Assembly: GCA_964035575.1 (NCBI GenBank)
Contig: OZ037875.1
Coordinates: 744,001 to 808,000, forward strand
Length of the DNA: 64,000 nucleotides
Origin: Rhynchopus sp. YZ270_cl-10
Lineage: Eukaryota > Euglenozoa > Diplonemea > Diplonemida > Diplonemidae
Direction of reading: 5' to 3'
The notes beneath the pieces are model-generated. The model was not told where the DNA came from. It did no database searches and saw nothing but the letters and a program-made list of their open reading frames with translations. Of this stretch, positions 31,215 through 39,467 are shown in pieces; positions within the stretch are counted from its first letter, which is position 1; every line of letters starts with the position of its first letter. The position numbers and the translations under genes were made by a program.

Positions 31215-31258
31215 TTTACGTCCCCCCCCGCCCCCGCCCCCGCCCCCCTCTGACCGTT
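31215..31258 (+). promoter_or_regulatory. C-rich tract upstream of the cyclase start
   Basis: A run of CCCCCG/CCCCCGC units ends about 35 bp before the ATG at 31292. Similar C-rich tracts precede the starts at 39468 and 46654. A promoter or 5' leader role is inference. Confidence 0.35.
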
Positions 31259-31291
31259 GCCCCCTTTTTTTCTCTCATTCTTCTCTCCCAA

Positions 31292-34200
31292 ATGCATGAC
31301 CTGACGTATGAAGAGCACTTTACAGATGAGTTGACGGCGAACCACCGGACCATCATTGTGTCGGTGTCGGTTGCGAGCGGGGCAGCGCTGCTCTCTGCAG
31401 TGCTGCTGGTTTCTACGAAAGGACGGAAGCTGCGTCTCCCCCTATTCCTTGCCGTTGCGCTATGGGCTGTAATCATGATAGTATCCTTAGCTGTCTGGCA
31501 CGAAACCTACAATGAAGCACGCGAAGTCATCCAACGAAAGAGTCGATCTCTTTTAACACGCTCCGGCCGCATCCTCGACCAGGTGCTATGCGAGCTTAGA
31601 AAAGGCCCCGAAATCGTTTCCCTCTTCGCCCGCCAAATCGAGCTCGACCAAAACCCCACCATCTACGGAAACCCTTTCCCCTCCCATGCTCTGTACCTCG
31701 CCTCTCTGCAGGGGAGTTTTGGGTTGTCTGCTGGGCAGCATCTGTACTGGGGGACGACGTACGGAGGGATACACGGATCGTTTAGTCTGAAGAACGATAG
31801 TTTCACATTTTACACCGCGTTCACAGACGTGGAAGACCTGCGGAGTGTGCCGATTGAAGGTGGCATGCTGTGCACACCACGCTACGATGTGCTTCCTGCG
31901 GCGCAGTGCGCTGCGTATGTTGACAGTCCAGGCTGCAACAGTAACGCTAGCTTAGACTGGGGCTGCCCAAAGTCGTGCAAACTCCCTGCCCACAGAGACC
32001 ACTGTGTGCTGGACCCTGTCGCAGGCTTCGCGGGAGGAAGCATGCGAGTGCATATGACAGGTGGCGGAGGGCTCGTCGCCTCTCGGTTCTCTGGCATGAA
32101 CCTCGCAGATTACGACCCCCGTACCCGTCCCTGGTATCGGACAGATCGTGAAGTGAGTTGGGGTTCGCCCTATAAATTTCATCAAACGAAAGGTGTAGGT
32201 ATCACTGCGTCGGCAGGTGTGTTCAACCACAAAGGGGAGTTGATGGGTGCAGTGGCAGCAGACTTCACCTTCGAGTCGCTTGTCAGGATGGTCAGGATGC
32301 TCCCGCCAACACCAAACTCACTCTGGTTTGTGACGACCTTGGACTACCTCCTCATCTCCACCTCCGTCTCGCCTTCAGAGCTTGCGCCGTTGATAGCACC
32401 GCAGACGATGATGGACATCGTGAACGTGACGTTGATTGCAGATGACATTGCGTCCCCAATCAGCTTTGCAACACGCTCGCTTCTGAGCACCTTTGGGTCG
32501 TTCACGAACCTGGTGGGGGAGAGGGTGATGCTGGTGCGGAAGGGCCGTGTCGTGGCCAGCTTCTTCCTTGAGGTGAGGGGCGGGCTGAAGATGATTGTGG
32601 TGCTCGAGCTTCCCTACAAAGACCTGATGGGGAGTGCGGAGGCTGCGTCCACGAATGCGTTGCTCATTGCCCTTGGGATAGCTGTCGGTGTGGCAGCGGT
32701 GTTCTGCATGGGTGTGGTCTTCATCCTGCGCCCGTTGACCCAGCTCGCAGCAGACATGGACCAGGTGGCATGGATGCAGCTGGACGAGCTCCCCAACCGC
32801 CGTGTCTCCTTCGTAAGGGAGATCTCGTGGATGCAGCATTCCTTCCAGGCCATGGTGCTGAACCTCGTTGAATACAAGAAGTACCTTCCCACGTCCATTC
32901 TTGAATCCAATGACGATGACGAGGAGACGTGCACAACATATTCCGGAACGGTTATGAGCAGTGTCACATCAATATCAGCGGCAATCGTGTTTACCGATAT
33001 TTGCGGGTCGACGTCGTTGTGGGAGCGGGTGCCTGCCTGCATGCGGACAGGGCTGCGGGTGCACAATGCGATTATCCGCGAACTGATTAACAAGTTTAAT
33101 GGGTACGAGGTGAAGACCATTGGTGATGCGTTTATGGTGGCCTTCTCAGAGGTGCGCGAGGCGGTGCAGTTTGGGCTTGAGGTGCACGAACGGTTGCTTG
33201 CGGCGGCGTGGCCTGAGGACCTACTGGCTGTGGACGACTGTGCGCGCACAGACGACGGTGCCTGGGGGGGCATGCGTCTGCGTATTGGCTGCTATGTGGG
33301 TGAGGTCGAGATCGAGACGAACCACGTGACAAACAGAAAGGACTACTTCGGGACCACCGTCAACAAGGCCTCGCGTCTCGAGACGTGCTGCATGCCCGGC
33401 GGTGTCGCCATCGCGAAAGACATGCTCGCAAGCAACCAACTCCCGAACACATACCAGCTCGATCTCGGCAGTGTGCTCATGAAGGGCATAGGCATGGTCA
33501 ACGTCGTCGTGTTTGTCCCAAGGAGTCTTGAGGGCCGTTACAAATGTCTCTCCGAGTCGCTGGCAGCGCACAAAGGCAACCTGCTGCACTCCACGGACTC
33601 ACGCTTCGTGGACACATTGCGCCGCTGCAAGTTCAGAGAGAGGCTGCACCACTCAGGGCTCGGCACGACAGGGCGCATCGACATCCACTTCACGGAGTCT
33701 CTTCTCGACAGCAAGGACGACGCTGCTGCTCGCGTCACGGAGCAGCTCCAGCACGTCTCGCAGTGTGTGCAGCGCAGCAATGGCGATACGGTGAGTGTGA
33801 TTGGGTGCTCTGTGGTGGCGGGGTGGAACGTGACGAAGGCATGTCTTGCGCACCAGGAGAACGCAGTGCGGTGTGTTCCTATGCTGCACAGGACGTCCGG
33901 CGTCCGCATCCACATGGGCATTGCGACAGGGATGTCCATGCACGGCAACGTCGCTGGTACGAGCCAACGCTTTGTGACGGTATTCGGCCCATGTGTGCAG
34001 CTGTCTGCTGTACTCGCAACGGCAGCACTCCGCTTCGGCACAACCTGCCTCTATGTTGCACTTGGAGGGTCGCAGGCGTTCTTTGGCTCGGAACAGGTCT
34101 TGATGCGGCCGGTGGACAACTGGCGTGTCGACAACCAGCGTTCCTTACGGGTGTTCGAAGTCAGGGACGACTTTTCACAACCAGACGACTGGGGGTGGAC

Positions 34201-34348
34201 ACACGCCTTCGCCGACGCCGTGTACACAGGCAACTACGAATCCATCGGGCGCAACTGTACCTACTCACCCCACATACAAGAGGTCGTCGACATGCTGCGA
34301 GAGGGACGGCATCTGTGTGATGTCGTGCCTGCACTCCTCTTGAAGTGA
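31292..34348 (+). CDS. Receptor-type class III adenylyl cyclase
   Basis: A 1018-residue membrane protein without introns. Two hydrophobic segments near the N-terminus (about 20-42 and 50-70) precede a large ectodomain (about 75-450) containing DPRTRPWY and GVFNHKGELMGAVAADF, typical of Cache small-molecule sensor domains. A third membrane helix (about 453-478) leads through a HAMP-like linker to the catalytic domain (about 560-740). Metal-binding aspartates are D569 (FTDICGST) and D612 (KTIGDAF). The purine-selecting pair is K608 and D684 (DYFGTTVN), the adenylyl type. Transition-state residues N691 and R695 are present. A second cyclase-like domain (about 800-950, HMGIATGM, VFGPCVQLSA) lacks the metal aspartates and the Asn/Arg pair and is probably regulatory. 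It likely makes cAMP at the plasma membrane in response to an external ligand. The ATG at 31292 is the first in frame. Confidence 0.88.
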   Translation: MHDLTYEEHFTDELTANHRTIIVSVSVASGAALLSAVLLVSTKGRKLRLPLFLAVALWAVIMIVSLAVWHETYNEAREVIQRKSRSLLTRSGRILDQVLCELRKGPEIVSLFARQIELDQNPTIYGNPFPSHALYLASLQGSFGLSAGQHLYWGTTYGGIHGSFSLKNDSFTFYTAFTDVEDLRSVPIEGGMLCTPRYDVLPAAQCAAYVDSPGCNSNASLDWGCPKSCKLPAHRDHCVLDPVAGFAGGSMRVHMTGGGGLVASRFSGMNLADYDPRTRPWYRTDREVSWGSPYKFHQTKGVGITASAGVFNHKGELMGAVAADFTFESLVRMVRMLPPTPNSLWFVTTLDYLLISTSVSPSELAPLIAPQTMMDIVNVTLIADDIASPISFATRSLLSTFGSFTNLVGERVMLVRKGRVVASFFLEVRGGLKMIVVLELPYKDLMGSAEAASTNALLIALGIAVGVAAVFCMGVVFILRPLTQLAADMDQVAWMQLDELPNRRVSFVREISWMQHSFQAMVLNLVEYKKYLPTSILESNDDDEETCTTYSGTVMSSVTSISAAIVFTDICGSTSLWERVPACMRTGLRVHNAIIRELINKFNGYEVKTIGDAFMVAFSEVREAVQFGLEVHERLLAAAWPEDLLAVDDCARTDDGAWGGMRLRIGCYVGEVEIETNHVTNRKDYFGTTVNKASRLETCCMPGGVAIAKDMLASNQLPNTYQLDLGSVLMKGIGMVNVVVFVPRSLEGRYKCLSESLAAHKGNLLHSTDSRFVDTLRRCKFRERLHHSGLGTTGRIDIHFTESLLDSKDDAAARVTEQLQHVSQCVQRSNGDTVSVIGCSVVAGWNVTKACLAHQENAVRCVPMLHRTSGVRIHMGIATGMSMHGNVAGTSQRFVTVFGPCVQLSAVLATAALRFGTTCLYVALGGSQAFFGSEQVLMRPVDNWRVDNQRSLRVFEVRDDFSQPDDWGWTHAFADAVYTGNYESIGRNCTYSPHIQEVVDMLREGRHLCDVVPALLLK

Positions 34349-35012
34349 CCAGCAGGTTTCATGCCCCCCCAAAAGCGCAGTCATATTTCAATGCTTCTCA
34401 CCGTCATTTCTGGGGAAGCTGCCTCCCATGTGGGCTTTGGTTTTTGAACACAATTTTGATATTATTTTTTTCGCTCCGTTGCTGCAAAGCAACAACTACG
34501 ATAACGATCGTAATGAAGATGGCCAAGTGAGAGGCTTGGGCTCTTTACCAACTGTTCTGAAGGATTTAGTGAATAATTCCATTTTTTTTTGCCTTGTTTC
34601 CACAAGTCTTTTGTTTTTTTGGAGTCAGACCAAGGGGGCTAACCATCCCTTGCCACACTCACGGGGGGACGAAGTGTTGCCGTCTGTATTTCCTCCCGTT
34701 GCCCGGTGGGGTATGCGGAACTATTCTGTTTGCAAACATCTCTGTCCCTGCTCAATGCAAGCTAAACCCTGGCTAGGATATATAAATCCTGGCTCTGGCT
34801 CCCCCATGCTATGAAGGCCCAGGGAAGGCTTTTCCAACAGAGCAGTTTTTTTTTTCCCCCCGCTTTTTTTTCTGTACCTCCCTACCTCCCTACCTCCCAC
34901 TGAAAAGAAGGAGTGCATGGGGTTCCTGGTGGCCCCCTTCTCTGCGTTGGACTCAGTGCCACTTTGCGTTATATCCGGTTACCTTTAAGAGGAGAAGTCA
35001 CGGACGCGCCAT

Positions 35013-35052
35013 ATGCTCTGCATCTGCAGAGCCTTTTGTACTTTCAACTTCG
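35013..35052 (+). repeat. Divergent B repeat
   Basis: GCTCTGCATCTGCAGAGCC then TTTTGTACTTTCAACTTC. The stem GCTCTGCA/TGCAGAGC is perfect, though the sequence differs from the consensus, so pairing is kept while bases change. Confidence 0.45.
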
Positions 35053-35091
35053 TTTTTTTTAACCTACTTTTTAACCACCCTTAAACCACTG

Positions 35092-35122
<31 letters not shown>

Positions 35123-35388
35123 CCCCCTCTTCACCACCGTTGTTGATGTCTTGTCCGCAAGGCGCATTCATCTTCGAGGGCTTATCTTTCTGCTGTGCTT
35201 TGCTTTTTTCTTTCAAAATAAGTCCATAAAAAAACCGTACTTTACACCGTTTCCCCCTCCCATCACCAAAAACGCTGGACAACCTTCTTTTCTTTTCCTT
35301 CTGTGGTACAAAAAAAGAGATTTCTTTGGATGATCTGCATCTATACCTTTTGCAATTCATTTAACCTTGGCGACTTTGTTGTACAGAA

Positions 35389-35424
35389 CCCTCGGATAGG
35401 TGATTGTCGAAACTAAAAAAAAAC
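35389..35424 (+). repeat. GGTGATTG.CGAAACTA repeat, copy 2
   Basis: Matches 16041-16076 over about 30 bp and likewise ends in an A-run. It lies 65 bp upstream of the next gene's ATG. Confidence 0.55.
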
Positions 35425-35488
35425 AACATATTAATATCATGTTGGATACACGACCCCCCTCAGCATACCCTTCAGACTATACAATACA

Positions 35489-37303
35489 ATGTCTGGTGGC
35501 TTCGGGCAAGATGAAAGGGTTCGGCTATACGCCCAGCCAAAGAAGGTGGAAGGGGGGACGACCGTTGTGTCCCCTACTTTAGTTGTGAGGTATTCTGGAG
35601 TGCAGTTTGGGGTCGGAGAGAGGCCAGAGCGTGGGGTCTTGCTGGATGTGGTGTGGTCATTGGAGGTTGAGGACGATGTGGAGGTGCATCAGGGATGGGA
35701 TTTTGACACCAGCGGTGGAGTGGAGAATGTACTACAGGTCTTCCTTGCAGATGATTGTATTGGAATGCCGCAGTCTGACCAGCTGCCTAGAGGGTCTGAA
35801 ATTCAGTTCTTTTGGTTAGAAGTTCCTCGAATGGATCTGCAGACAGAGTTCCGCCCCATCAGACTCCTCGGCGGTTTGTTCTCATCCATCTTCTCCAGAG
35901 AACTCAACAATTCTGTTATCCCTAGATACATAGACCTTCCCTTCACTGATTGGACCCCATCACCCTGCCGCAGCCACAACGAAATGATGTCTCTCATGCA
36001 GGATATCAAAGCTGAAAGCGACCCGACCAGAATCCGTGAAATCTTTGTGGAGCCGGTGTTGGGGTTTTTGTGGAAGATGCGTGCCGATACGGAGAGCCCG
36101 AGGGGGGAGCAGTTGAACGGCGGTTATTCAGATGTCTTCGTACAGCTGGCTTACCTCCTTGGTGAATACGGTCGTAAAGTGGAGGGGGTTGAAATTGCGA
36201 GGGACCGTGCGCCGGAGAAGCATCCTTTCAAGGCGCTGATCGAAGCGGCGGAGCAGGACCCAGAAGCGTTTCATCTGTTGAGCACGGTTCGTGTTCTTGC
36301 AACGGTGCTGCTCTCCGCGCGAAACACAAAGTTCCCGGCTATCGTCATTTCACACAAAGCGTTGGCAAGGCTTCGTAAGTCCGGTTTTGCTACCTTGGTC
36401 CTGACCTCGAGGACACACCATCCTACCGATGACTGCCACTGCTTTGGCACTGCATATTGCCGTGAATGTTCGCAAACGAAGGACAAACTATTTGTGGTCA
36501 AGCATAATCAAGACACCGACTCAGACAGCGACACCGGAGACTTTGCGGTCAACCGCGTCTTCGATGGGTACGTACGCCATGCAATGAAGGCACCTACCGA
36601 GCCGGTGCAATACGTGGAGCGGTACCCGCCTCTGCAAAGGGTGCATTTGGTGTCGTCACTGTGTCCTCTGTGCTCGGTGGGGGATGACCCATGGGCGAAG
36701 TCAGATGATGAGGAAGAACCTGTTATTGTATCTGCTGCATCAGGGTATCAGCAGAAGCTTGTTGCCTTGCCGCCGGTCGCGAACGATGTAGTTGAGGTTA
36801 ATGCACGTACAACTGTTGACATACTGCGTAAAAATGCAAAGCAGGTGCGTAACAAGGCTAGTCGTAAGGATCTGGGCCAAAGCGATGTAGGTGATGAATG
36901 GGAAGATGTCGACATCCCCACCCTCATCAACGAGAAGAATATGGAGCGTCTGCCGAACTTCATCTACAAGATGGACCAAAAGCTCTTCCTCAACCTCCTC
37001 CCAGCTGTTCCCGAGGGCGTCAAAAAGTACGGTGAAGATGGGAAGCTCTACACGAAACGCGATTTCATGATTTTTTATGGAAGAGAAATTGAGTGGAACA
37101 GAGCAAAAGAGGAGGGAAAAAAACAGGCAAAAAAGAGGAACAAAAAGAGGACAAAAAAGCGCGCCGTAGATGAAGAAGAAAAGGAGGAAAAGGAGGAAAA
37201 GGAGGAAAAGGAGGAAGCGGAAGTGGAAGAAGAAGAAGAAGAAGAAGAAGAAGGAGAAGCTGTGTCTGCGAAGCCAGCGGATGAGAGCACCGAAGGGTGG
37301 TAG
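35489..37303 (+). CDS. Hypothetical protein with acidic C-terminal tail
   Basis: A 604-residue protein I do not recognise. The N-terminal 120 residues look like a beta-rich domain. The middle is helical. A Cys/His cluster occurs near residues 310-330 (DDCHCFGTAYCRECSQTK) and CPLC near 390; these could bind zinc. A segment near 515-535 (EDGKLYTKRDFMIFYGREIEW) resembles short Tyr/Phe-rich motifs found in many unrelated proteins. The C-terminus is lysine-rich (KKQAKKRNKKRTKKR, a possible nuclear signal) followed by a Glu run encoded by GAG/GAA repeats. The start is the first ATG after an in-frame stop. A D repeat begins 26 bp after the stop codon. Confidence 0.7.
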   Translation: MSGGFGQDERVRLYAQPKKVEGGTTVVSPTLVVRYSGVQFGVGERPERGVLLDVVWSLEVEDDVEVHQGWDFDTSGGVENVLQVFLADDCIGMPQSDQLPRGSEIQFFWLEVPRMDLQTEFRPIRLLGGLFSSIFSRELNNSVIPRYIDLPFTDWTPSPCRSHNEMMSLMQDIKAESDPTRIREIFVEPVLGFLWKMRADTESPRGEQLNGGYSDVFVQLAYLLGEYGRKVEGVEIARDRAPEKHPFKALIEAAEQDPEAFHLLSTVRVLATVLLSARNTKFPAIVISHKALARLRKSGFATLVLTSRTHHPTDDCHCFGTAYCRECSQTKDKLFVVKHNQDTDSDSDTGDFAVNRVFDGYVRHAMKAPTEPVQYVERYPPLQRVHLVSSLCPLCSVGDDPWAKSDDEEEPVIVSAASGYQQKLVALPPVANDVVEVNARTTVDILRKNAKQVRNKASRKDLGQSDVGDEWEDVDIPTLINEKNMERLPNFIYKMDQKLFLNLLPAVPEGVKKYGEDGKLYTKRDFMIFYGREIEWNRAKEEGKKQAKKRNKKRTKKRAVDEEEKEEKEEKEEKEEAEVEEEEEEEEEGEAVSAKPADESTEGW

Positions 37304-37329
37304 GAAAAAAAAAAAATAAAACTGAAAAG

Positions 37330-37386
37330 AGTGGAGCTCATCCTCGGGTGGCCTACACTAACACAACGAAGTTTTCAGAAAAAAAA
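37330..37386 (+). repeat. Dispersed repeat family D, copy 4, just after a stop codon
   Basis: AGTGGAGCTCATCCTCGG, GTGGCCTACACTAACACAAC and GAAGTTTTCAGAA, then an A-run. It starts 26 bp downstream of the preceding gene. Confidence 0.75.
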
Positions 37387-37563
37387 ACCCCGTTTTAAAA
37401 AAAGGTGGTTTGGTGAGCCGCAAAATACACATTATTGCTTTGTATTTGGAAGAGGCTGGTTGCCATCCACAGCCGGATGTGCTCTCCAAGGTAGGCTGTT
37501 GCTATCACCATCAATGGCCTGGGTGTGGGTGCGTTCCCCCCCCCCCCCCCCCCTTTTTGTAAA

Positions 37564-37603
37564 AGGTGACTAAGCACGAGAGGCTTAGGTTCATCTTATA
37601 AAC
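37564..37603 (+). repeat. Hairpin repeat family A, near-consensus copy
   Basis: AGGTGACTAAGC, loop ACGAGAG, GCTTAGGTTCATCTT, then ATAAACGTTTC. Confidence 0.8.
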
Positions 37604-37830
37604 GTTTCTTTGCTTTTGCATGAGCTCGACTGAGATGCATTTTCAGCGCGTTTCAACCACTCTTTCTTTTCGTTCCCCAACTTCCGAGCAGCCTTTTTAT
37701 ACGTCTTGCCTATCCGTATACTTTTTTTTTTTGAATAAAATTAGTAAAATGTGTGTTCCGATTTGTATCGGGTTTCTCGGGCGTAACTGCCATTCGTAAA
37801 CGGAAAGGGAAAAAGTGTGAAGATTACACA

Positions 37831-37926
37831 TACAGCAGTCCAAATATATTTGGGGTCCAACCAGGGTGTCATATTCCTCGAAAAATACCCGCCGAATTTG
37901 GATGCCAAGTTATTTGGACTGCTGTA
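37831..37926. mobile_element. 96-bp Tc1/mariner-like MITE
   Basis: Starts TACAGCAGTCCAAATA and ends TATTTGGACTGCTGTA, a perfect inverted pair bounded by TA on both sides. Pairing continues less perfectly inward. It has no coding capacity. A family E repeat follows 11 bp later. Confidence 0.65.
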
Positions 37927-37937
37927 ATGGAAAAAAA

Positions 37938-37998
37938 GTGGAGATTGCACAACCGAGGCAACTACACTACTCCAACAATTTATCAAAAAAAAAAAAAA
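37938..37998 (+). repeat. Dispersed repeat family E, copy 3
   Basis: GTGGAGATTGCACAACCGAG, GCAACTACACTACTCCAAC and AATTTATCA, then an A-run. Confidence 0.7.
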
Positions 37999-38143
37999 GA
38001 AAACAAACTAGCAAACAATCTGCCAGTTTATTCTCGCCTTCGGGGTGACGTTCGAGAGTTCATAACCTACCTCTTGCTGGGGTTATTGGCCTGATGCGGC
38101 ACAAAAAAATTGCACAAAAAAAAAAAAAAACAAGCTTTGATGT

Positions 38144-38178
38144 AAAGATGTGTGCACACAAGAGACGCACTCATCTTT
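38144..38178 (+). repeat. Hairpin repeat family P, near-consensus copy
   Basis: AAAGATGTGTGCACACAAGA then GACGCACTCATCTTTG. Stem AAAGATG/CATCTTT plus GTGC/GCAC. A T-rich tract follows. Confidence 0.7.
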
Positions 38179-38486
38179 GAATTTTTCTTCCTTTTTTTGC
38201 TCTTTTTCTTCTGATCCCTTTTTCCTGTACTTTCATTGAATGTCTGTGTTTTAATGTTCTTCTGTTTTGTTGAGTAACAAGCATGCAACTGTCCGATGTC
38301 ATGAAAACTTATCGATTCCCCTTCCCCCTTTTGTGCGCCACCTCCGTACTTCAGGACACAGGGGGGGTTTTTTTTTTTTGGGTTTTTTTTGGGTGTTTGA
38401 AATACTGATGCGATCAACAAACAGACGAATAGAGAGATAGGGGGGATATTTCATTTGTTTTGTTGGCTGCAGGGTACTTTGTGCTT

Positions 38487-38560
38487 TCATCCGGATGGCT
38501 GGCATCGTACGGTGTGTATGAGTTGGAGGTGTGCCTGCGATGCCACCACTACATTTCTTT
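38487..38560 (+). repeat. Dispersed repeat family I, copy 2
   Basis: TCATCCGGATGGCTGGCATC, GTACGG, GGAGGTGTGCCTGC and ACCACTAC. It is followed at 38576-38592 by a GGGGGTTCGACAACCCC stem-loop and then by a B repeat. Confidence 0.6.
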
Positions 38561-38598
38561 AACGAAGTATTCTCTGGGGGTTCGACAACCCCGCGGAG

Positions 38599-38647
38599 AA
38601 GTGCCCTGCGTCTGCCGATGAACGGTGAGGCGTTTTGCACTTTTCAA
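38599..38647 (+). repeat. Hairpin repeat family B copy with symmetric insertion
   Basis: AAGTGCCCTGCGTCTGCCG then CGGTGAGGCGTTTTGCACTT. Relative to other B copies, one extra C in the 5' arm is matched by one extra T in the 3' arm. Confidence 0.75.
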
Positions 38648-38722
38648 AAAGAAAGATGGGACCATTGTTGTTGATCCCTCACCATATACTATCAATGTAT
38701 TGATTGCATGAAAATACTTTTC
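38646..38722 (+). repeat. Dispersed repeat family H, copy 1
   Basis: AAAGAAAGATGGGACCATTG, TTGATCCCTCACCATATAC, TATCAAT and TATTGATTGCAT. It matches 58776-58855 at all but a few positions. Confidence 0.75.
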
Positions 38723-38748
38723 AACTTCTCTTTGTTTTGTAATATCAG

Positions 38749-39144
38749 ATGTCAACCCCATGGATGGAACACTGCATGGGGGTCCACCCCCCAACGGTGC
38801 CCCCGGTCATGCACCAAGGTACACTGTTCATGAGAGGGGTCTTTTGTATTTCAAGTCAAAATTTTGTTTTATATGGGATCAACCATGCCTATTACTGCCT
38901 TTTGGGAGACCAGCTCAAATTAAAAAATGAGTACCACATGGTGATGGGTCATGCATACCCCACAACCCACACACTAGGCAATGCACTGCTATTAAGGGAG
39001 TACCCACACCTGCTTTCAAAGCCACTCCCACACATTGAGTTGCAGAAGTATGATGAAGAAGAAAACCTCCGCAATCTATACCTTTTAGGAATTTATTCGC
39101 CTTCAGGCGACTTCTTGTGGTCTTCAGACAAGGATGATTGTTGA
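38749..39144 (+). CDS. Possible small gene or gene fragment
   Basis: An open frame whose 5' part overlaps a C repeat. The part after it (about 38870-39144) looks coding: GINHAYYCLLGDQLKLKNEY, GHAYPTTHTLGNALLLREYP, then YDEEENLRNLYLLGIYSP, ending SSDKDDC. The first in-frame ATG beyond the repeat is at 38938, giving 68 residues. No family was recognised. It may be the tail of a gene truncated by repeat insertion, or a short gene. Confidence 0.4.
   Translation: MSTPWMEHCMGVHPPTVPPVMHQGTLFMRGVFCISSQNFVLYGINHAYYCLLGDQLKLKNEYHMVMGHAYPTTHTLGNALLLREYPHLLSKPLPHIELQKYDEEENLRNLYLLGIYSPSGDFLWSSDKDDC
38773..38870 (+). repeat. Dispersed repeat family C, copy 4
   Basis: GGGGGTCCACCCCCC, CCCGGTCATGCACCAAGG, TACACTGTTCATGAGAGGGG and TTGTATTTCAAGTCAAA. 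Confidence 0.75.
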
Positions 39145-39359
39145 TTGAACAAAACTACGCGATTTGCTGGCCAAAAAAAAAACACAAAAAATATTTACAT
39201 CATTGAATTTCCCCACATTTTTTTTGAATAGTTTCTGCTCTCTCCCCCTTCTTCTTCTCCTTCCCTCCTCCCCCCCCCACATCCCCAATTTCAACGAACC
39301 ACCACACACCCCCTCTCAACACAACAGCAAACAACCAGCCCAACAACGGTATACTACCG

Positions 39360-39408
39360 TTCCCTCCCCCTCCCCCGCCCCCTCCCCCTCCCGCCCCCGC
39401 CCCCCCAA
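39360..39408 (+). promoter_or_regulatory. C-rich tract upstream of the membrane protein start
   Basis: A CCCTCCCCC/CCGCCCC run ending 60 bp before the ATG at 39468. It has the same position and composition as the tract before the cyclase gene. The role is inferred. Confidence 0.35.
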
Positions 39409-39467
39409 ACTGCAACGTTTTTATTTTCTCAAAAAAATTTATTTTTGAAAAAGATGTGTCACGAATA

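Larger units (their letters stand above)
34349..35488. other. Intergenic stretch
   Basis: No gene is seen. It contains an A-like fragment (AAGTGAGAGGCTTGGGCTC at 34525), a B-like hairpin (35013-35052), a CT microsatellite (35092-35120) and the GGTGATTGTCG repeat at 35389-35424. Confidence 0.5.
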
